NCBI GenBank assembly: GCA_963817855.1
Contig: CAWFQA010000001.1
Coordinates: forward strand, 1 to 64,000
Origin: JAKAAZ01 sp963817855
Lineage (GTDB): Bacteria > Acidobacteriota > Terriglobia > Terriglobales > Acidobacteriaceae
Length of the DNA: 64,000 nucleotides
Direction of reading: 5' to 3'
Of the stretch, positions 37,731 to 46,448 are shown piece by piece. A program made the position numbers and the translations under genes. Every line of letters starts with the position of its first letter. The stretch's first letter is position 1. The notes beneath the pieces were generated by a model. That model made no database searches, was not told the DNA's origin, and worked only from the letters and a program-made list of their open reading frames with translations.

Positions 37731-39047
37731 ATGCCGTCCTCGACCGAAAACCTGGCCTTCACGCGCGGGCCCCAGCCGCCGCGCGTACGCTGGCTTTTTC
37801 TCGACCTGAACTCCTACTTCGCCTCGGTTGAGCAGGAAATGCAGCCGGATCTTCGCAATCGTCCGGTGGCTGTCGTTCCGTTGATGGCCGACACCACCTG
37901 CTGCATCGCAGCCAGCTATCAGGCCAAGGCCTTCGGCGTTAAAACCGGCACGCAGGTCGGGGAGGCCAAGCGGATGTGCCCGGAGTTGGTCCTGATCGAG
38001 GCGCGGCACGAGCTTTACGTGGACTATCATCGACGCGTCGTCGAAGCCGTCGAAAGCTGCGTCCCGGTCTCCTCTGTACGATCGATTGATGAAATGGCCT
38101 GCGAGCTGATCGGTCGCGAGCAACCGCTACTATCCGCCCTGGATCTTGCGCGACGGATCAAAACTTCCATTCGCGAGCAGGTTGGGTCCACTCTCTGCTG
38201 TTCGATTGGCCTGGCGCCGAATCGTTATCTGGCCAAGGTCGCCTCCGATATGGAAAAGCCGGACGGCCTGATCGCGTTGACGCACGATCTGCTGCCGCAT
38301 ACGTTACTGCGCCTGAAATTGCGCGATCTGGTCGGCATCGGCGGCCGGATGGAACGACGCCTGAACACGCGCGGTGTAAAAACCATGGACGATTTACTGG
38401 CCTTGAACGCGGAGCAATTGGGGCAGGCCTGGGGCGGCGTGCAGGGCGAGCGCCTGTGGCACTGGCTGCGCGGAGAAGACTTCCACGATGCCGACCTGGA
38501 GCACCCGAAATCCATTGGCCACGAACATGTTCTTGGGCCGGAACTGCGTAACCTGGAAGGCACCTATGCCACTGCGCACAAGCTGTTGCATAAGGCTGCG
38601 ATGCGTTTGCGCATGCAGAAACTATGGGCTGCGGGCATGTCGCTTTCACTGCGGTTTACAGTGCCGAAAGACGCGGCCACCGGCAAGCACGGATCTGGCA
38701 TTCCGCAGCAAACATGGACCGGGCAACTACGGCTGGTCGAGTGCCAGGATTCGCAGACGCTGATCGAGGGGCTGCGAAAATTATGGTCGATGCGGCCGAC
38801 AGGCCCACTGTATGAAAAGCCGTTCCTGGTCAGCGTCACCTTGATCCACCTGGTGCCGGAAGACCTGCACACCCTGAGCCTGTTCAGCGCTCTGGATCGG
38901 GAAGCCAGCCGCGACCAACTCGCCGCGACCATGGATCAGCTGAATCACAAATACGGGACGGAGACGCTCTACTTCGCCAGCATGCATTTGGCGAAGGCCG
39001 CCGCGCCAACCCGCATCGCCTTCCACACCATCCCTGATCTGTTCTAA
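37731..39047 (+). CDS. Y-family DNA polymerase (DinB-like)
   Basis: 438 residues. Catalytic acids line up with DinB: Asp25 in WLFLDLNSYFASVEQEM, and Asp120-Glu121 in SVRSIDEMACEL, the same 95-residue spacing as E. coli DinB D8-D103. YQAKAFGVKTGTQVGEAKRMCP, IGLAPNRYLAKVASDMEKPDG and the helix-hairpin-helix LRDLVGIGGRMERRLNTRGV are present, then a little-finger domain. The usual DMD is DLN here and the region after the DE pair is unusual (MACEL rather than YLD-type). It makes translesion synthesis; a dedicated ImuB-type non-catalytic role is unlikely because the acids are intact. No beta-clamp motif is certain. Confidence 0.9.
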   Translation: MPSSTENLAFTRGPQPPRVRWLFLDLNSYFASVEQEMQPDLRNRPVAVVPLMADTTCCIAASYQAKAFGVKTGTQVGEAKRMCPELVLIEARHELYVDYHRRVVEAVESCVPVSSVRSIDEMACELIGREQPLLSALDLARRIKTSIREQVGSTLCCSIGLAPNRYLAKVASDMEKPDGLIALTHDLLPHTLLRLKLRDLVGIGGRMERRLNTRGVKTMDDLLALNAEQLGQAWGGVQGERLWHWLRGEDFHDADLEHPKSIGHEHVLGPELRNLEGTYATAHKLLHKAAMRLRMQKLWAAGMSLSLRFTVPKDAATGKHGSGIPQQTWTGQLRLVECQDSQTLIEGLRKLWSMRPTGPLYEKPFLVSVTLIHLVPEDLHTLSLFSALDREASRDQLAATMDQLNHKYGTETLYFASMHLAKAAAPTRIAFHTIPDLF

Positions 39048-39082
39048 CGCGGTTCTCCTATTTGGAGTAGAAAAAAAGACTC

Positions 39083-39161
39083 GTCGTCCCGAGCGAAGCG
39101 AAGGATCTCTGTATTTCCAAGGAAAGCCAATGCCCAGATTCTTCGCTACGCTCAGAATGAC
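39083..39161. repeat. Dispersed inverted repeat (GTCATTCTGAGCG...GAAGAATC family)
   Basis: Left arm CGTCCCGAGCGAAGCGAAGG (within 39083-39109) and right arm AGATTCTTCGCTACGCTCAG (39136-39155, continuing to 39161) are inverted copies, with about 26 bases between containing GGAAAGCCAATGCCC. The right arm in reverse complement matches 27311-27355. It lies between the convergent polymerase and WXXGXW genes and may help transcription ending. Confidence 0.65.
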
Positions 39162-39207
39162 AACCTTTCCCTCTATACCAACTGGAGAACTGTTCTAGAG
39201 CAATTCG

Positions 39208-40905
39208 TTATCCTGGGCGGTGGCTCTCCTGTTGCTGATGCTGCGGCGCAGGATGAGATTCCTGCCGATGCGGCGCGGGCCGCGATTCCTGGCGCGCCTG
39301 AGGATGCTGCTCGTGTTGCGGCGCAGGATGCGACTCCGGCTGGTGTTCCGATGCCGGTCGCGATTCTGGATGGGGCTGCGCTGGATGGGGCTGTGCCGGG
39401 TGGGTCGTCGACCGTTCCGGGGTTGGCTTGCCATTCGCTGCGTGTCCGCCCGTCGTAGGATGCGCTCCGTTTGTCGGATGAGCATTGTTCGACGGATGTG
39501 CATTGTTTGCTGGATGAGCATTGTTTACAGGATGCCCGCCGTTGGCTGCATGTCCGCCCGTCGTGGGATGCGCTTCGTTCTCAGGGCGTGCATTGTTCGA
39601 CGGATGAGCATTGTTCGACGGATGAGCATTGTTTGCTGGATGCCCGCCGTTGGCTGCATGTCCGCCCGTCGTAGGATGCGCTCCGTTCTCAGGGCGTGCA
39701 TTGTTTGCCGGATGAGCATTGTTCGCTGGATGCGCATTGTTTTCAGGATGCCCACCGTTGGCTGGCTTTCCGCCTGTCGTGGGGTGCGCGCCGTTCGCAG
39801 CTCGAGCATTGTTCGCTGGATGCGCATTGTTCGCTGGATGCGCATTGTTTCCAGGACGCCCGCCGTTCGCTGCATGCGGGCCGGCCGCTGGGTGAAAATC
39901 TTCCGGTCGCGCCGCCGGTGCTTTGCGCCCCCCGTTCAAAGGACGCGTATAGGCTACTTGGGCGGGTCTGCCCTTGTTGACCTTGGCGAACTGCGAGTGA
40001 TTTTGCTGCGCCTGGTGGACCAGCTGGCGCTGGGCCGGAATCGCGCCGAAGCGACGTGCCTTCGCCGCATTCAGTTGCGATTGATTCGGACGAGCATTCA
40101 GTCCGCCGCGTCCACCGTTGTAGCTGACGTTGGTGCGATTGATGTAGGTGACATTACGCACATACACGTTGGTAACGTTGTTATTCACCCGGGTAATCGA
40201 GCGGTTGTAATAGAACGCGCCATGATTCCAGTAGCCGCCTTGATAACCGTCTCCGAAATAGCCGTGGCCGTAATTGACACCGCCATAGAACCCGATGGCC
40301 GAGCCCCAATAGCCATAGTGCCAGCCATAGCGGCCTCCCCCGAAACCCCAGTATCCCGGCGTCCACAGCGCACCGACGTAGGGCGCAAGCACCCACGCTC
40401 CCGGCACCCAGTAATATCCGGCCGGCGACCAATACCAATATCCCGGCGTCCAGATGTAGTTAGCGCCCGGGCAGTAGGGTTGATCGTACTCAGGCATCGG
40501 TGGCGGCGGGTCGGGAGCATAAACTTGCTGCTGATCCTCGTCGTCGTTATAGCCCTGGGCGTACGGAGTTTGATCGTATCCTCCTTGATCGTAACCAGAC
40601 TGATCCTGCGGCGGTGGCGGCGGCTGATTCTCGCTGTACTGCTGCGGCGCGGCTGGCTGCGAGGCATAGGACTGGTTGGACGCAGCCTGCGGTTGCGTCG
40701 CAGTGGGCGCGCCGCCGCTGTCGTTGGCCGCTGCGGTGCCATTGACCGGCGCGTTGTTGGCGGCGGAAGGATCAGCTGCTTCGTTCTGGCTGGCGGAGGT
40801 TTGCGCAGCCGCGTTGGGGTTCTGTTTTCCGTGGCAAGCCGCCACACCCAAAAGAAGTACAACGGAAAGCATCGCCAGAAAGGCCGATTTTTTGTGCGGG
40901 TTCAT
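39208..40905 (-). CDS. WXXGXW-repeat lipoprotein with long His/Asn/Pro repeat tail
   Basis: 565 residues from the ATG at 40905. Signal with lipobox (LLLGVAAC near residue 24), a Gln/Ala/Pro-rich linker, then the WXXGXW (YXWV) repeat block: IWTPGYWYW, YYWVPGAWV, LWTPGYWGFGGG, followed by Gly/Tyr-rich HYGYWG and GHGYFGDGY. An Asn-rich strand segment (ITRVNNNVTNVYVRN) follows, then about 250 residues of His/Asn/Pro/Ala/Gly repeats (see 39418-39849) and a His/Gln/Pro end. The family is exported and of unknown role; the His-rich tail could bind metal, which is inference. A 570-codon antisense frame is a shadow of the repetitive composition. Confidence 0.82.
   Translation of the reverse strand: MNPHKKSAFLAMLSVVLLLGVAACHGKQNPNAAAQTSASQNEAADPSAANNAPVNGTAAANDSGGAPTATQPQAASNQSYASQPAAPQQYSENQPPPPPQDQSGYDQGGYDQTPYAQGYNDDEDQQQVYAPDPPPPMPEYDQPYCPGANYIWTPGYWYWSPAGYYWVPGAWVLAPYVGALWTPGYWGFGGGRYGWHYGYWGSAIGFYGGVNYGHGYFGDGYQGGYWNHGAFYYNRSITRVNNNVTNVYVRNVTYINRTNVSYNGGRGGLNARPNQSQLNAAKARRFGAIPAQRQLVHQAQQNHSQFAKVNKGRPAQVAYTRPLNGGRKAPAARPEDFHPAAGPHAANGGRPGNNAHPANNAHPANNARAANGAHPTTGGKPANGGHPENNAHPANNAHPANNARPENGAHPTTGGHAANGGHPANNAHPSNNAHPSNNARPENEAHPTTGGHAANGGHPVNNAHPANNAHPSNNAHPTNGAHPTTGGHAANGKPTPERSTTHPAQPHPAQPHPESRPASEHQPESHPAPQHEQHPQARQESRPAPHRQESHPAPQHQQQESHRPG
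39418..39849 (-). repeat. 108-bp tandem repeat, four copies, inside the WXXGXW protein
   Basis: Each unit encodes 36 residues made of six hexapeptides of the form N-N/G-A/G-H/R-P/A-x (for example NNAHPA, NNARPE, NGAHPT, TGGHAA, NGGHPA). Four successive units are visible with a few substitutions, giving a nested 18-bp within 108-bp periodicity. It lies in frame and leaves no stop. Confidence 0.85.
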
Positions 40906-41124
40906 TTCGATATATTCTCCCGGCATGTATGATGCAGGTTCGCTCCCGCTTGCAACCGCGTTGGAACGCGTTTTCGGGCCAAAAATTTCGTCATCTCCGG
41001 GCAACCCCGCACACCAAATCGAATCCGCGATCCATCTTCAGTTTGTCATGCTGAGCGATGCACAGTAGATTGATAGACGCCTGTTTAATAGCGATTTTCT
41101 CGACATGAAAGAAGGAGAAAGCTG

Positions 41125-43836
41125 ATGTCTAAATCGTTTTTGCTCGCTTGCGCTCATAGCCGAATCAAACCCTGCTTGGCTGCGGCGATCGCTGCCGCGG
41201 GTGCCTTGCTGATCCTGATGCCCGGCTGTTTTGCGCAGGCGACGGCCGATAAAACCGCCCCGTATTTGAATCCGACAGTGCCGATCGAGAAACGCGTGGA
41301 CGATCTGGTATCGAAGATGACGCTGCAGGAAAAAGTTTCGCAGATGCAGAATCACGCGGCTGCGATTCCGCGGCTCGGCGTGGCTGAATACGACTGGTGG
41401 AGCGAAGCCCTGCACGGCGTCGCGCGTTCCGGATATGCCACTGTGTTTCCACAGGCCATCGGCATGGCGGCAACGTGGGATGCTCCGCTGATCCACGAGG
41501 AAGCCCACCTGATCGGCATCGAGGCGCGCGGACGATACAACTCCGCGATGCGTGAAGACAATCACGCCATTTATTTTGGAATGGATTTCTGGTCGCCGAA
41601 CGTGAACATCTTTCGCGATCCCCGCTGGGGCCGCGGGCAGGAAACGTATGGTGAAGATCCTTTCCTGACCGGACAACTTGGCATTCAGTTTGTGACCGGC
41701 CTGCAGGGCAATGATCCCGACACCTATCTGGCCATTGCGACGCCCAAGCACTTCGACGTGCATAGCGGTCCGGAATCCGAGCGGCATCGCTTCAACGTCG
41801 ATGTCTCCGCGCACGATCTGGAAGACACCTATCTGCCCGCGTTTCGCGCCACCATCGTCGACGGTCATGCCGACTCTATCATGTGCGCTTATAACGCCAT
41901 CGATGGCGCGCCGGCCTGCGCCAACACCATGCTGCTGCAAAAGACTCTGCGCAATGACTGGAAGTTCAACGGCTATGTGGTTTCTGACTGCGGCGCCATC
42001 GGCGACATTGCCAACGGACACAAATATGCGCCGTCGATTGAGCAAGCCTCCGTGGTCGCCGTGCGCGCCGGAACCGATCTAAGTTGCGGCGACGAATATG
42101 CCACGCTGGTCAAAGCGGTTCATGACGGACTCATCAAGGAAAGCGAAATCGACACAGCCGTCAAGCGCCTGATGACCGCGCGCATGCGCATGGGAATTCT
42201 TGCGCCGCTGGCGGACCAGCCCATGAAAGCGCTGAATCGCTCTGTGGTATTTGCGCCCACGCACGCGCGGCTGGATTTGAAAGCTGCCGATGAGTCGATG
42301 GTGCTGCTGAAGAATGATGGCGCGTTGCCGCTTGGCGAGAACGTGAAGACCATCGCGGTGATTGGGCCGAACGCAGCCTCTCTCGCAGCGCTCGAAGGCA
42401 ATTACAACGGAACGCCCATCGATCCCGAAACGCCGCTGGCTGCGTTCAAAACGCTGGCCGCGCAAAAACGATTTCGCATTCTCGATGTGCAGGGTGCGCC
42501 GTACGTGGAGCAGATGTTGTTGCCCGTACCGCCGAATGTCTTCCACACTGCCGACGGCGCCGAAGGCCTGACAGAGACTGTGTTTCCGAATCCAAAATTT
42601 TCCGGACCCGGCATCACCTCGACGTCGGACAACATCGAAACCGACTGGGATGTCGCGAGCCCGCATCCCAACCGCATTCCGCACACGTCATTTTCCGTTC
42701 GCTGGACCGGCACGTTGACTCCGCCGGCCGCCGGCGATATTACGTTCCAGGTGAAGCTGGCCAGCTGCGATTCCTGCGACAGAATTGCAAGCTACAGTGT
42801 CTGGGTGGACGGCAAGCAAGTTTCGTCGGCCACTTTCCATGGCAAAAATGGGCAGGCGAATAAGGCGGAGTTCAAAGTGAACTTTGCCGATACTAAGCCC
42901 CTCGAATTCCGCATGGAATATTCCCATCAATCAGCGCTGTTCGGAGCCGGCGTCAGCTTCAATTGGAAACCACCGGTGGACACGCTGCGTCAACAAGCGG
43001 TCGACGCCGCCAGACAAGCCGATGCCGTGGTGGCATTCGTAGGAATCTCTCCGCGGCTGGAAGGGGAAGAGATGCCGGTTCACATTCCAGGATTTTCTGG
43101 CGGCGATCGCACCTCCATCGATCTTCCCGGTGTGCAGCAACAGATGCTGCAGGCCGTCGCCGCGACCGGCAAGCCGCTGATCGTGGTCCTGATGAATGGT
43201 TCAGCGCTGGCGGTGAACTGGTCCGCGCAGCATGCCAACGCCATTCTTGAAGCGTGGTATCCCGGCGCTCGCGGCGGCCAGGCGATCGTCGACACGCTGC
43301 TCGGCAAGAATAATCCAGCCGGCCGATTGCCGATTACGTTCTATCGCTCGACCAACGATCTGCCGCCTTTTACGGATTATTCAATGTCGGACCGCACGTA
43401 TCGCTACTTCCACGGCGCAACCTTGTATGGCTTTGGATATGGCCTGAGCTATTCACAATTCAAATTCGACAAGCTGCATGTCTCGACGGAAAAACTGAAG
43501 GCAGGCGACGCTCTCACGGTGAATGTCGACGTCACCAACACGTCGAAGGTCGATGGCGACCAAGTGGCGGAGTTGTATCTTACCTATCCGAAAACTAAGA
43601 CCAGCCCCATTCACGCGCTCGCCGGATTTTCGCGTGTGCATGTGGCCGCCGGCGCGACCGTTCCCGTGCAAATCAAAGTGGACCCGCGGCAGTGGAGCCA
43701 GGTGTTGGATAATGGCACCCGTGTGATTCTGCCGGGACGCTATACGTTGTTCGTCGGCGGCAGCCAGCCCGGTGCCGATGCCAACGGAGTGTCGACCACA
43801 GTGAAGGTCGCGGGGAAGAAGATTCTTCCGCGCTAG
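41125..43836 (+). CDS. GH3 family beta-glycosidase with PA14 and fibronectin III-like domains, secreted
   Basis: 903 residues. Signal peptide to about residue 38 (LLILMPGCFAQA). GH3 N-terminal domain with FGMDFWSPNVNIFRDPRWGRGQETYGEDP, ATPKHFDVHSGPE, MCAYNAIDGAPACAN, and the nucleophile Asp288 in GYVVSDCGAIGD. The C-terminal GH3 domain is split by a PA14-like insert (about residues 470-620, FSVRWTGTLTPPAAGDITFQV), as in several beta-glucosidases and xylosidases; GARGGQAIVDTLLGKNNPAGRLPITFY and a C-terminal FnIII-like domain follow. Beta-xylosidase is favoured by the YNAIDGAPACAN type motif, beta-glucosidase is possible. AAGGAG lies 7 bases before the ATG. Confidence 0.92.
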   Translation: MSKSFLLACAHSRIKPCLAAAIAAAGALLILMPGCFAQATADKTAPYLNPTVPIEKRVDDLVSKMTLQEKVSQMQNHAAAIPRLGVAEYDWWSEALHGVARSGYATVFPQAIGMAATWDAPLIHEEAHLIGIEARGRYNSAMREDNHAIYFGMDFWSPNVNIFRDPRWGRGQETYGEDPFLTGQLGIQFVTGLQGNDPDTYLAIATPKHFDVHSGPESERHRFNVDVSAHDLEDTYLPAFRATIVDGHADSIMCAYNAIDGAPACANTMLLQKTLRNDWKFNGYVVSDCGAIGDIANGHKYAPSIEQASVVAVRAGTDLSCGDEYATLVKAVHDGLIKESEIDTAVKRLMTARMRMGILAPLADQPMKALNRSVVFAPTHARLDLKAADESMVLLKNDGALPLGENVKTIAVIGPNAASLAALEGNYNGTPIDPETPLAAFKTLAAQKRFRILDVQGAPYVEQMLLPVPPNVFHTADGAEGLTETVFPNPKFSGPGITSTSDNIETDWDVASPHPNRIPHTSFSVRWTGTLTPPAAGDITFQVKLASCDSCDRIASYSVWVDGKQVSSATFHGKNGQANKAEFKVNFADTKPLEFRMEYSHQSALFGAGVSFNWKPPVDTLRQQAVDAARQADAVVAFVGISPRLEGEEMPVHIPGFSGGDRTSIDLPGVQQQMLQAVAATGKPLIVVLMNGSALAVNWSAQHANAILEAWYPGARGGQAIVDTLLGKNNPAGRLPITFYRSTNDLPPFTDYSMSDRTYRYFHGATLYGFGYGLSYSQFKFDKLHVSTEKLKAGDALTVNVDVTNTSKVDGDQVAELYLTYPKTKTSPIHALAGFSRVHVAAGATVPVQIKVDPRQWSQVLDNGTRVILPGRYTLFVGGSQPGADANGVSTTVKVAGKKILPR

Positions 43837-43867
43837 GGAACGTTCATTGTCAGCGAAACTCGGGTGC

Positions 43868-43893
43868 CCCAGGTCTCGACGTTGAGACCTGGG
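43868..43893. repeat. Hairpin repeat with GGGTGCCCC end
   Basis: GGGTGCCCC at 43862-43870 overlaps the hairpin CCCAGGTCTC-gacgtt-GAGACCTGGG (10 bp, perfect). The same stem recurs with one mismatch at 58121-58146. Between the GH3 stop and the peptidase terminator. Confidence 0.65.
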
Positions 43894-43914
43894 ATTGTCA
43901 GCCGCCAGGATTGG

Positions 43915-43951
43915 CCAAAAAACAAGGGCAGGCTTCGCGCCTGCCCTTGTT
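43915..43951 (-). terminator. Rho-independent terminator of the second S53 peptidase gene
   Basis: A 13-bp perfect stem (AACAAGGGCAGGC at 43921-43933, GCCTGCCCTTGTT at 43939-43951) with a 5-base loop. Read on the minus strand the stem is followed by a run of T (the A-run at 43917-43922). It lies 25 bases beyond the peptidase stop. Confidence 0.85.
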
Positions 43952-43976
43952 GCGTCACAGTGAAATTGCCAGCCAA

Positions 43977-46199
43977 CTATTGGAGCCCGTATTTCCAGTT
44001 ATTCACCAGGTTGCCGACATTCAGCGTGCCGATCCCGGTTGCAAAATCCCAGCCCTCTTTACTGCCGTAGGCTTTGAAGTATGCCTTGCTCGTTGTCGAC
44101 AACACGCCGTTGGTTCCGGAAGGCGTAAAGCAGCTGAATTTGCCCAGGCAATTTACGTCTATGTCGCCCTGGGCAACATCGTGGAATGTGCAGGACGACT
44201 CGCTGGCTTTACCCAGCGTGGCGATGCAGGAATTTTTGCCGGTTCCGCCGAATTCCATCTTCGCCAGCGCGTAGTACACGTAGTTGGGGTTGCCCTGGCG
44301 AGAGCCTCGCGATTGATTCACCAGCGCCTGCACACCAGCAACGATTGGAGCCGCGAACGATGTGCCGCCCGCCCCTGACCAGCCTGCAGGATTGCCGGTG
44401 CACGGCGTGCCACCTGCACCCTTCGCCGGATCGCTATAGCAGAACACATAATAGTGCCCCCAAACGCCATTGCCGGAGAACAGAGAAACGTCCGGCAAAT
44501 CTCGCACATGATCATTTGGATTTCCGAACAACCCAGTCTGGTACGACGGCTTTGCATAGCCCTGGCAGGTGCCACTGACCGCAGCGGTGTTTGCCTTGGG
44601 AGAAGTCTCGCCATGAGCACAGCCGCTGGGACCGCCGCCTGCGGCTGCCGTCGTCAGAAAGAACTGCTCTCCCATTGGGGAGTTGCAGAAGCCATTCTTT
44701 CCGTATGGCTCGCTGTAGCCTTCAATCGTGCTGATCAATTTGCTGGCGCAGGAATCGTTCCAGGGGATCTCCGGAACGTAGGATTTCGCCGATCCGAAGA
44801 TGGAGTTGTTGGTTGCTTTCCAGTACTGCGAATTGGTCCCGGCAAAGCTGTCGCCGAAGTCGCTGCCGCCGACAGCCACGTCATACTGTGTTGAAGCAAA
44901 TCCGCTCACCGCGATTCCGAATTTCGCGGCTGGCTGGTTGGCGTCGCAGCTGGCCGCCCCCTCATCGCCGGTAGAAATAAACACCGAGATACCTTCCGCC
45001 GCGGCCTGTTGATACAAATGTCGATAGGTGGTGTTGCCTGCCGCACCCAGCGCCGCCTCACACTCGCTAAAACTCATGCTGATAATTGGGGGAGGCGTCT
45101 TACTGTCAATCAGCGACTGCAGGGCCAAAAGTCCGCCGAAGGTAGTTTTCGTATTGGCGCAGGAAGCCAGCACGATGGCCGCGTCCGGTGCTGCGGCGCT
45201 CGCGTACTCTGCATCGAGAGTGGCCTCGCCATCGTCGCCAACCACCACTCCTGGGTTCTTGCAGCCGCCAGGGTGAATTTGGCTGAACGAGCCTTGGTTG
45301 TATTTGCTCAGCCCGAAGGTACTGCGAAACTTGTTCCAGTCCGCCGACGAGTAGACGTTGCTGTCTTCGATCACAACCACTTCCTGCTTTTTGCCGGTGA
45401 TCCCTTTGCCGTAGACCCCATCGAAGTTGTAAATCGTATGCAGATCGTTGGGAACGACCGCCTGATCGCCGGAGCTTTCGGTGAACCCCGGCGTAACGCC
45501 CGACGGCGTCGCTGCGGCATTTGTTGCCTGCGCTGCACGCGGCACAACCGTTCTCGAGATCGAATCAATCCGCCCCGCACTGATCCCGGTATGCGCCGGC
45601 CGGGGGCGAAAATCGTTCAGTGAGGACACTCCCACAATCAAATTGGATAAGTCCGCCGGGACCTGCGGATTCTGGACATTTGCGAAGTGGTGGTTGCCTC
45701 GGACGATCACCTTGCGCAAGGCCACGTGCATCGCCGAGGTCACCTGCGCGGCCGTCCCGGAAAAATCGATCACCAGCCCGCTCTTGGAAACGCCGTTCAC
45801 CTGCAAGCCGTTACTCTGCAGCCACTCGGTGATCCTCTGAATGTCCGCCGCGTCCGGGCCATACTGTTGCCCTAATTCTTCGGCCGTCAGCCAGTGATGA
45901 AAATCCGGGCTGCCGGGTTGGTGCATCGCTTCGATTCTTGCTTCCAGCGCGGCTTCCTGTGCCGCCGGTCGCTGCAACTGCAGCAGCATATGATCCAGTT
46001 GCATGCTGCCATCCACCGCGCCTTCATCGGTTGCGGTTCTCACATCCGGACGAACATTGCCGGGCAGAGTAATCAGCCCAGGGAGCGCCTTCTTCTGGGC
46101 GGAAATACCCATGGCAGGCAGGGAGAGAGCGAGTAGTATCAATGCGGGGCTGATACCAAGACAGCGGGCAGCCGTTCGGACGAACAATGGATTCTTCAC
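43977..46199 (-). CDS. S53 (pro-kumamolisin) serine-carboxyl peptidase, secreted
   Basis: 740 residues, GTG start with GAGG 8 bases ahead. Signal peptide about 1-34. The propeptide has MHQPGSPDFHHWLTAEELGQQYGPDAADIQRITEWLQSNG (key parts), then a linker and the catalytic domain: KQEVVVIEDSNVY, the Glu/Asp pair in DDGEATLDAEYASAAAPDAAI, ISMSFSECEAALG, VFISTGDEGAASCD, and the Ser motif SGAGGTSFAAPIVAG. A roughly 90-residue insert (SPMGEQFFLTTAAAGGGPSGCAHGE...) with several Cys lies before the Ser motif. It ends KEGWDFATGIGTLNVGNLVNNW, the calcium region. It is an acid-active extracellular endopeptidase by family. Confidence 0.9.
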   Translation of the reverse strand: MKNPLFVRTAARCLGISPALILLALSLPAMGISAQKKALPGLITLPGNVRPDVRTATDEGAVDGSMQLDHMLLQLQRPAAQEAALEARIEAMHQPGSPDFHHWLTAEELGQQYGPDAADIQRITEWLQSNGLQVNGVSKSGLVIDFSGTAAQVTSAMHVALRKVIVRGNHHFANVQNPQVPADLSNLIVGVSSLNDFRPRPAHTGISAGRIDSISRTVVPRAAQATNAAATPSGVTPGFTESSGDQAVVPNDLHTIYNFDGVYGKGITGKKQEVVVIEDSNVYSSADWNKFRSTFGLSKYNQGSFSQIHPGGCKNPGVVVGDDGEATLDAEYASAAAPDAAIVLASCANTKTTFGGLLALQSLIDSKTPPPIISMSFSECEAALGAAGNTTYRHLYQQAAAEGISVFISTGDEGAASCDANQPAAKFGIAVSGFASTQYDVAVGGSDFGDSFAGTNSQYWKATNNSIFGSAKSYVPEIPWNDSCASKLISTIEGYSEPYGKNGFCNSPMGEQFFLTTAAAGGGPSGCAHGETSPKANTAAVSGTCQGYAKPSYQTGLFGNPNDHVRDLPDVSLFSGNGVWGHYYVFCYSDPAKGAGGTPCTGNPAGWSGAGGTSFAAPIVAGVQALVNQSRGSRQGNPNYVYYALAKMEFGGTGKNSCIATLGKASESSCTFHDVAQGDIDVNCLGKFSCFTPSGTNGVLSTTSKAYFKAYGSKEGWDFATGIGTLNVGNLVNNWKYGLQ

Positions 46200-46448
46200 T
46201 TGAGTAGCCTCGAGAACACGGTTGGGGTATAGAAACCCGGGAGCCTGTGCGACGCTCTACAGGCGTCTGTCAAATTTTCCATGGGAGAAGTGTGCTCACT
46301 ACAGAAATTGGTCTACATACTACTTCATCGGCGTGTCCACGAGACAAAAATCGCACAACGAATGGAAATTGGATGCCAGGGCGCAGATTTCGCGTTGCCC
46401 GCCGAACATGGTGTTCACCGGCTGCGACAGCATTGCAAAAGTCTGGTT

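Noticed and set aside
39418..39849. CRISPR-like regular repeat
   Set aside because: Units are contiguous with no spacers, keep one reading frame and encode a peptide repeat.
39220..40932. 570-codon open frame on the + strand opposite the WXXGXW protein
   Set aside because: Its Arg/Val/Met repeat pattern is the mirror of the His/Asn/Pro repeats; the minus-strand frame has a lipobox and a known domain.
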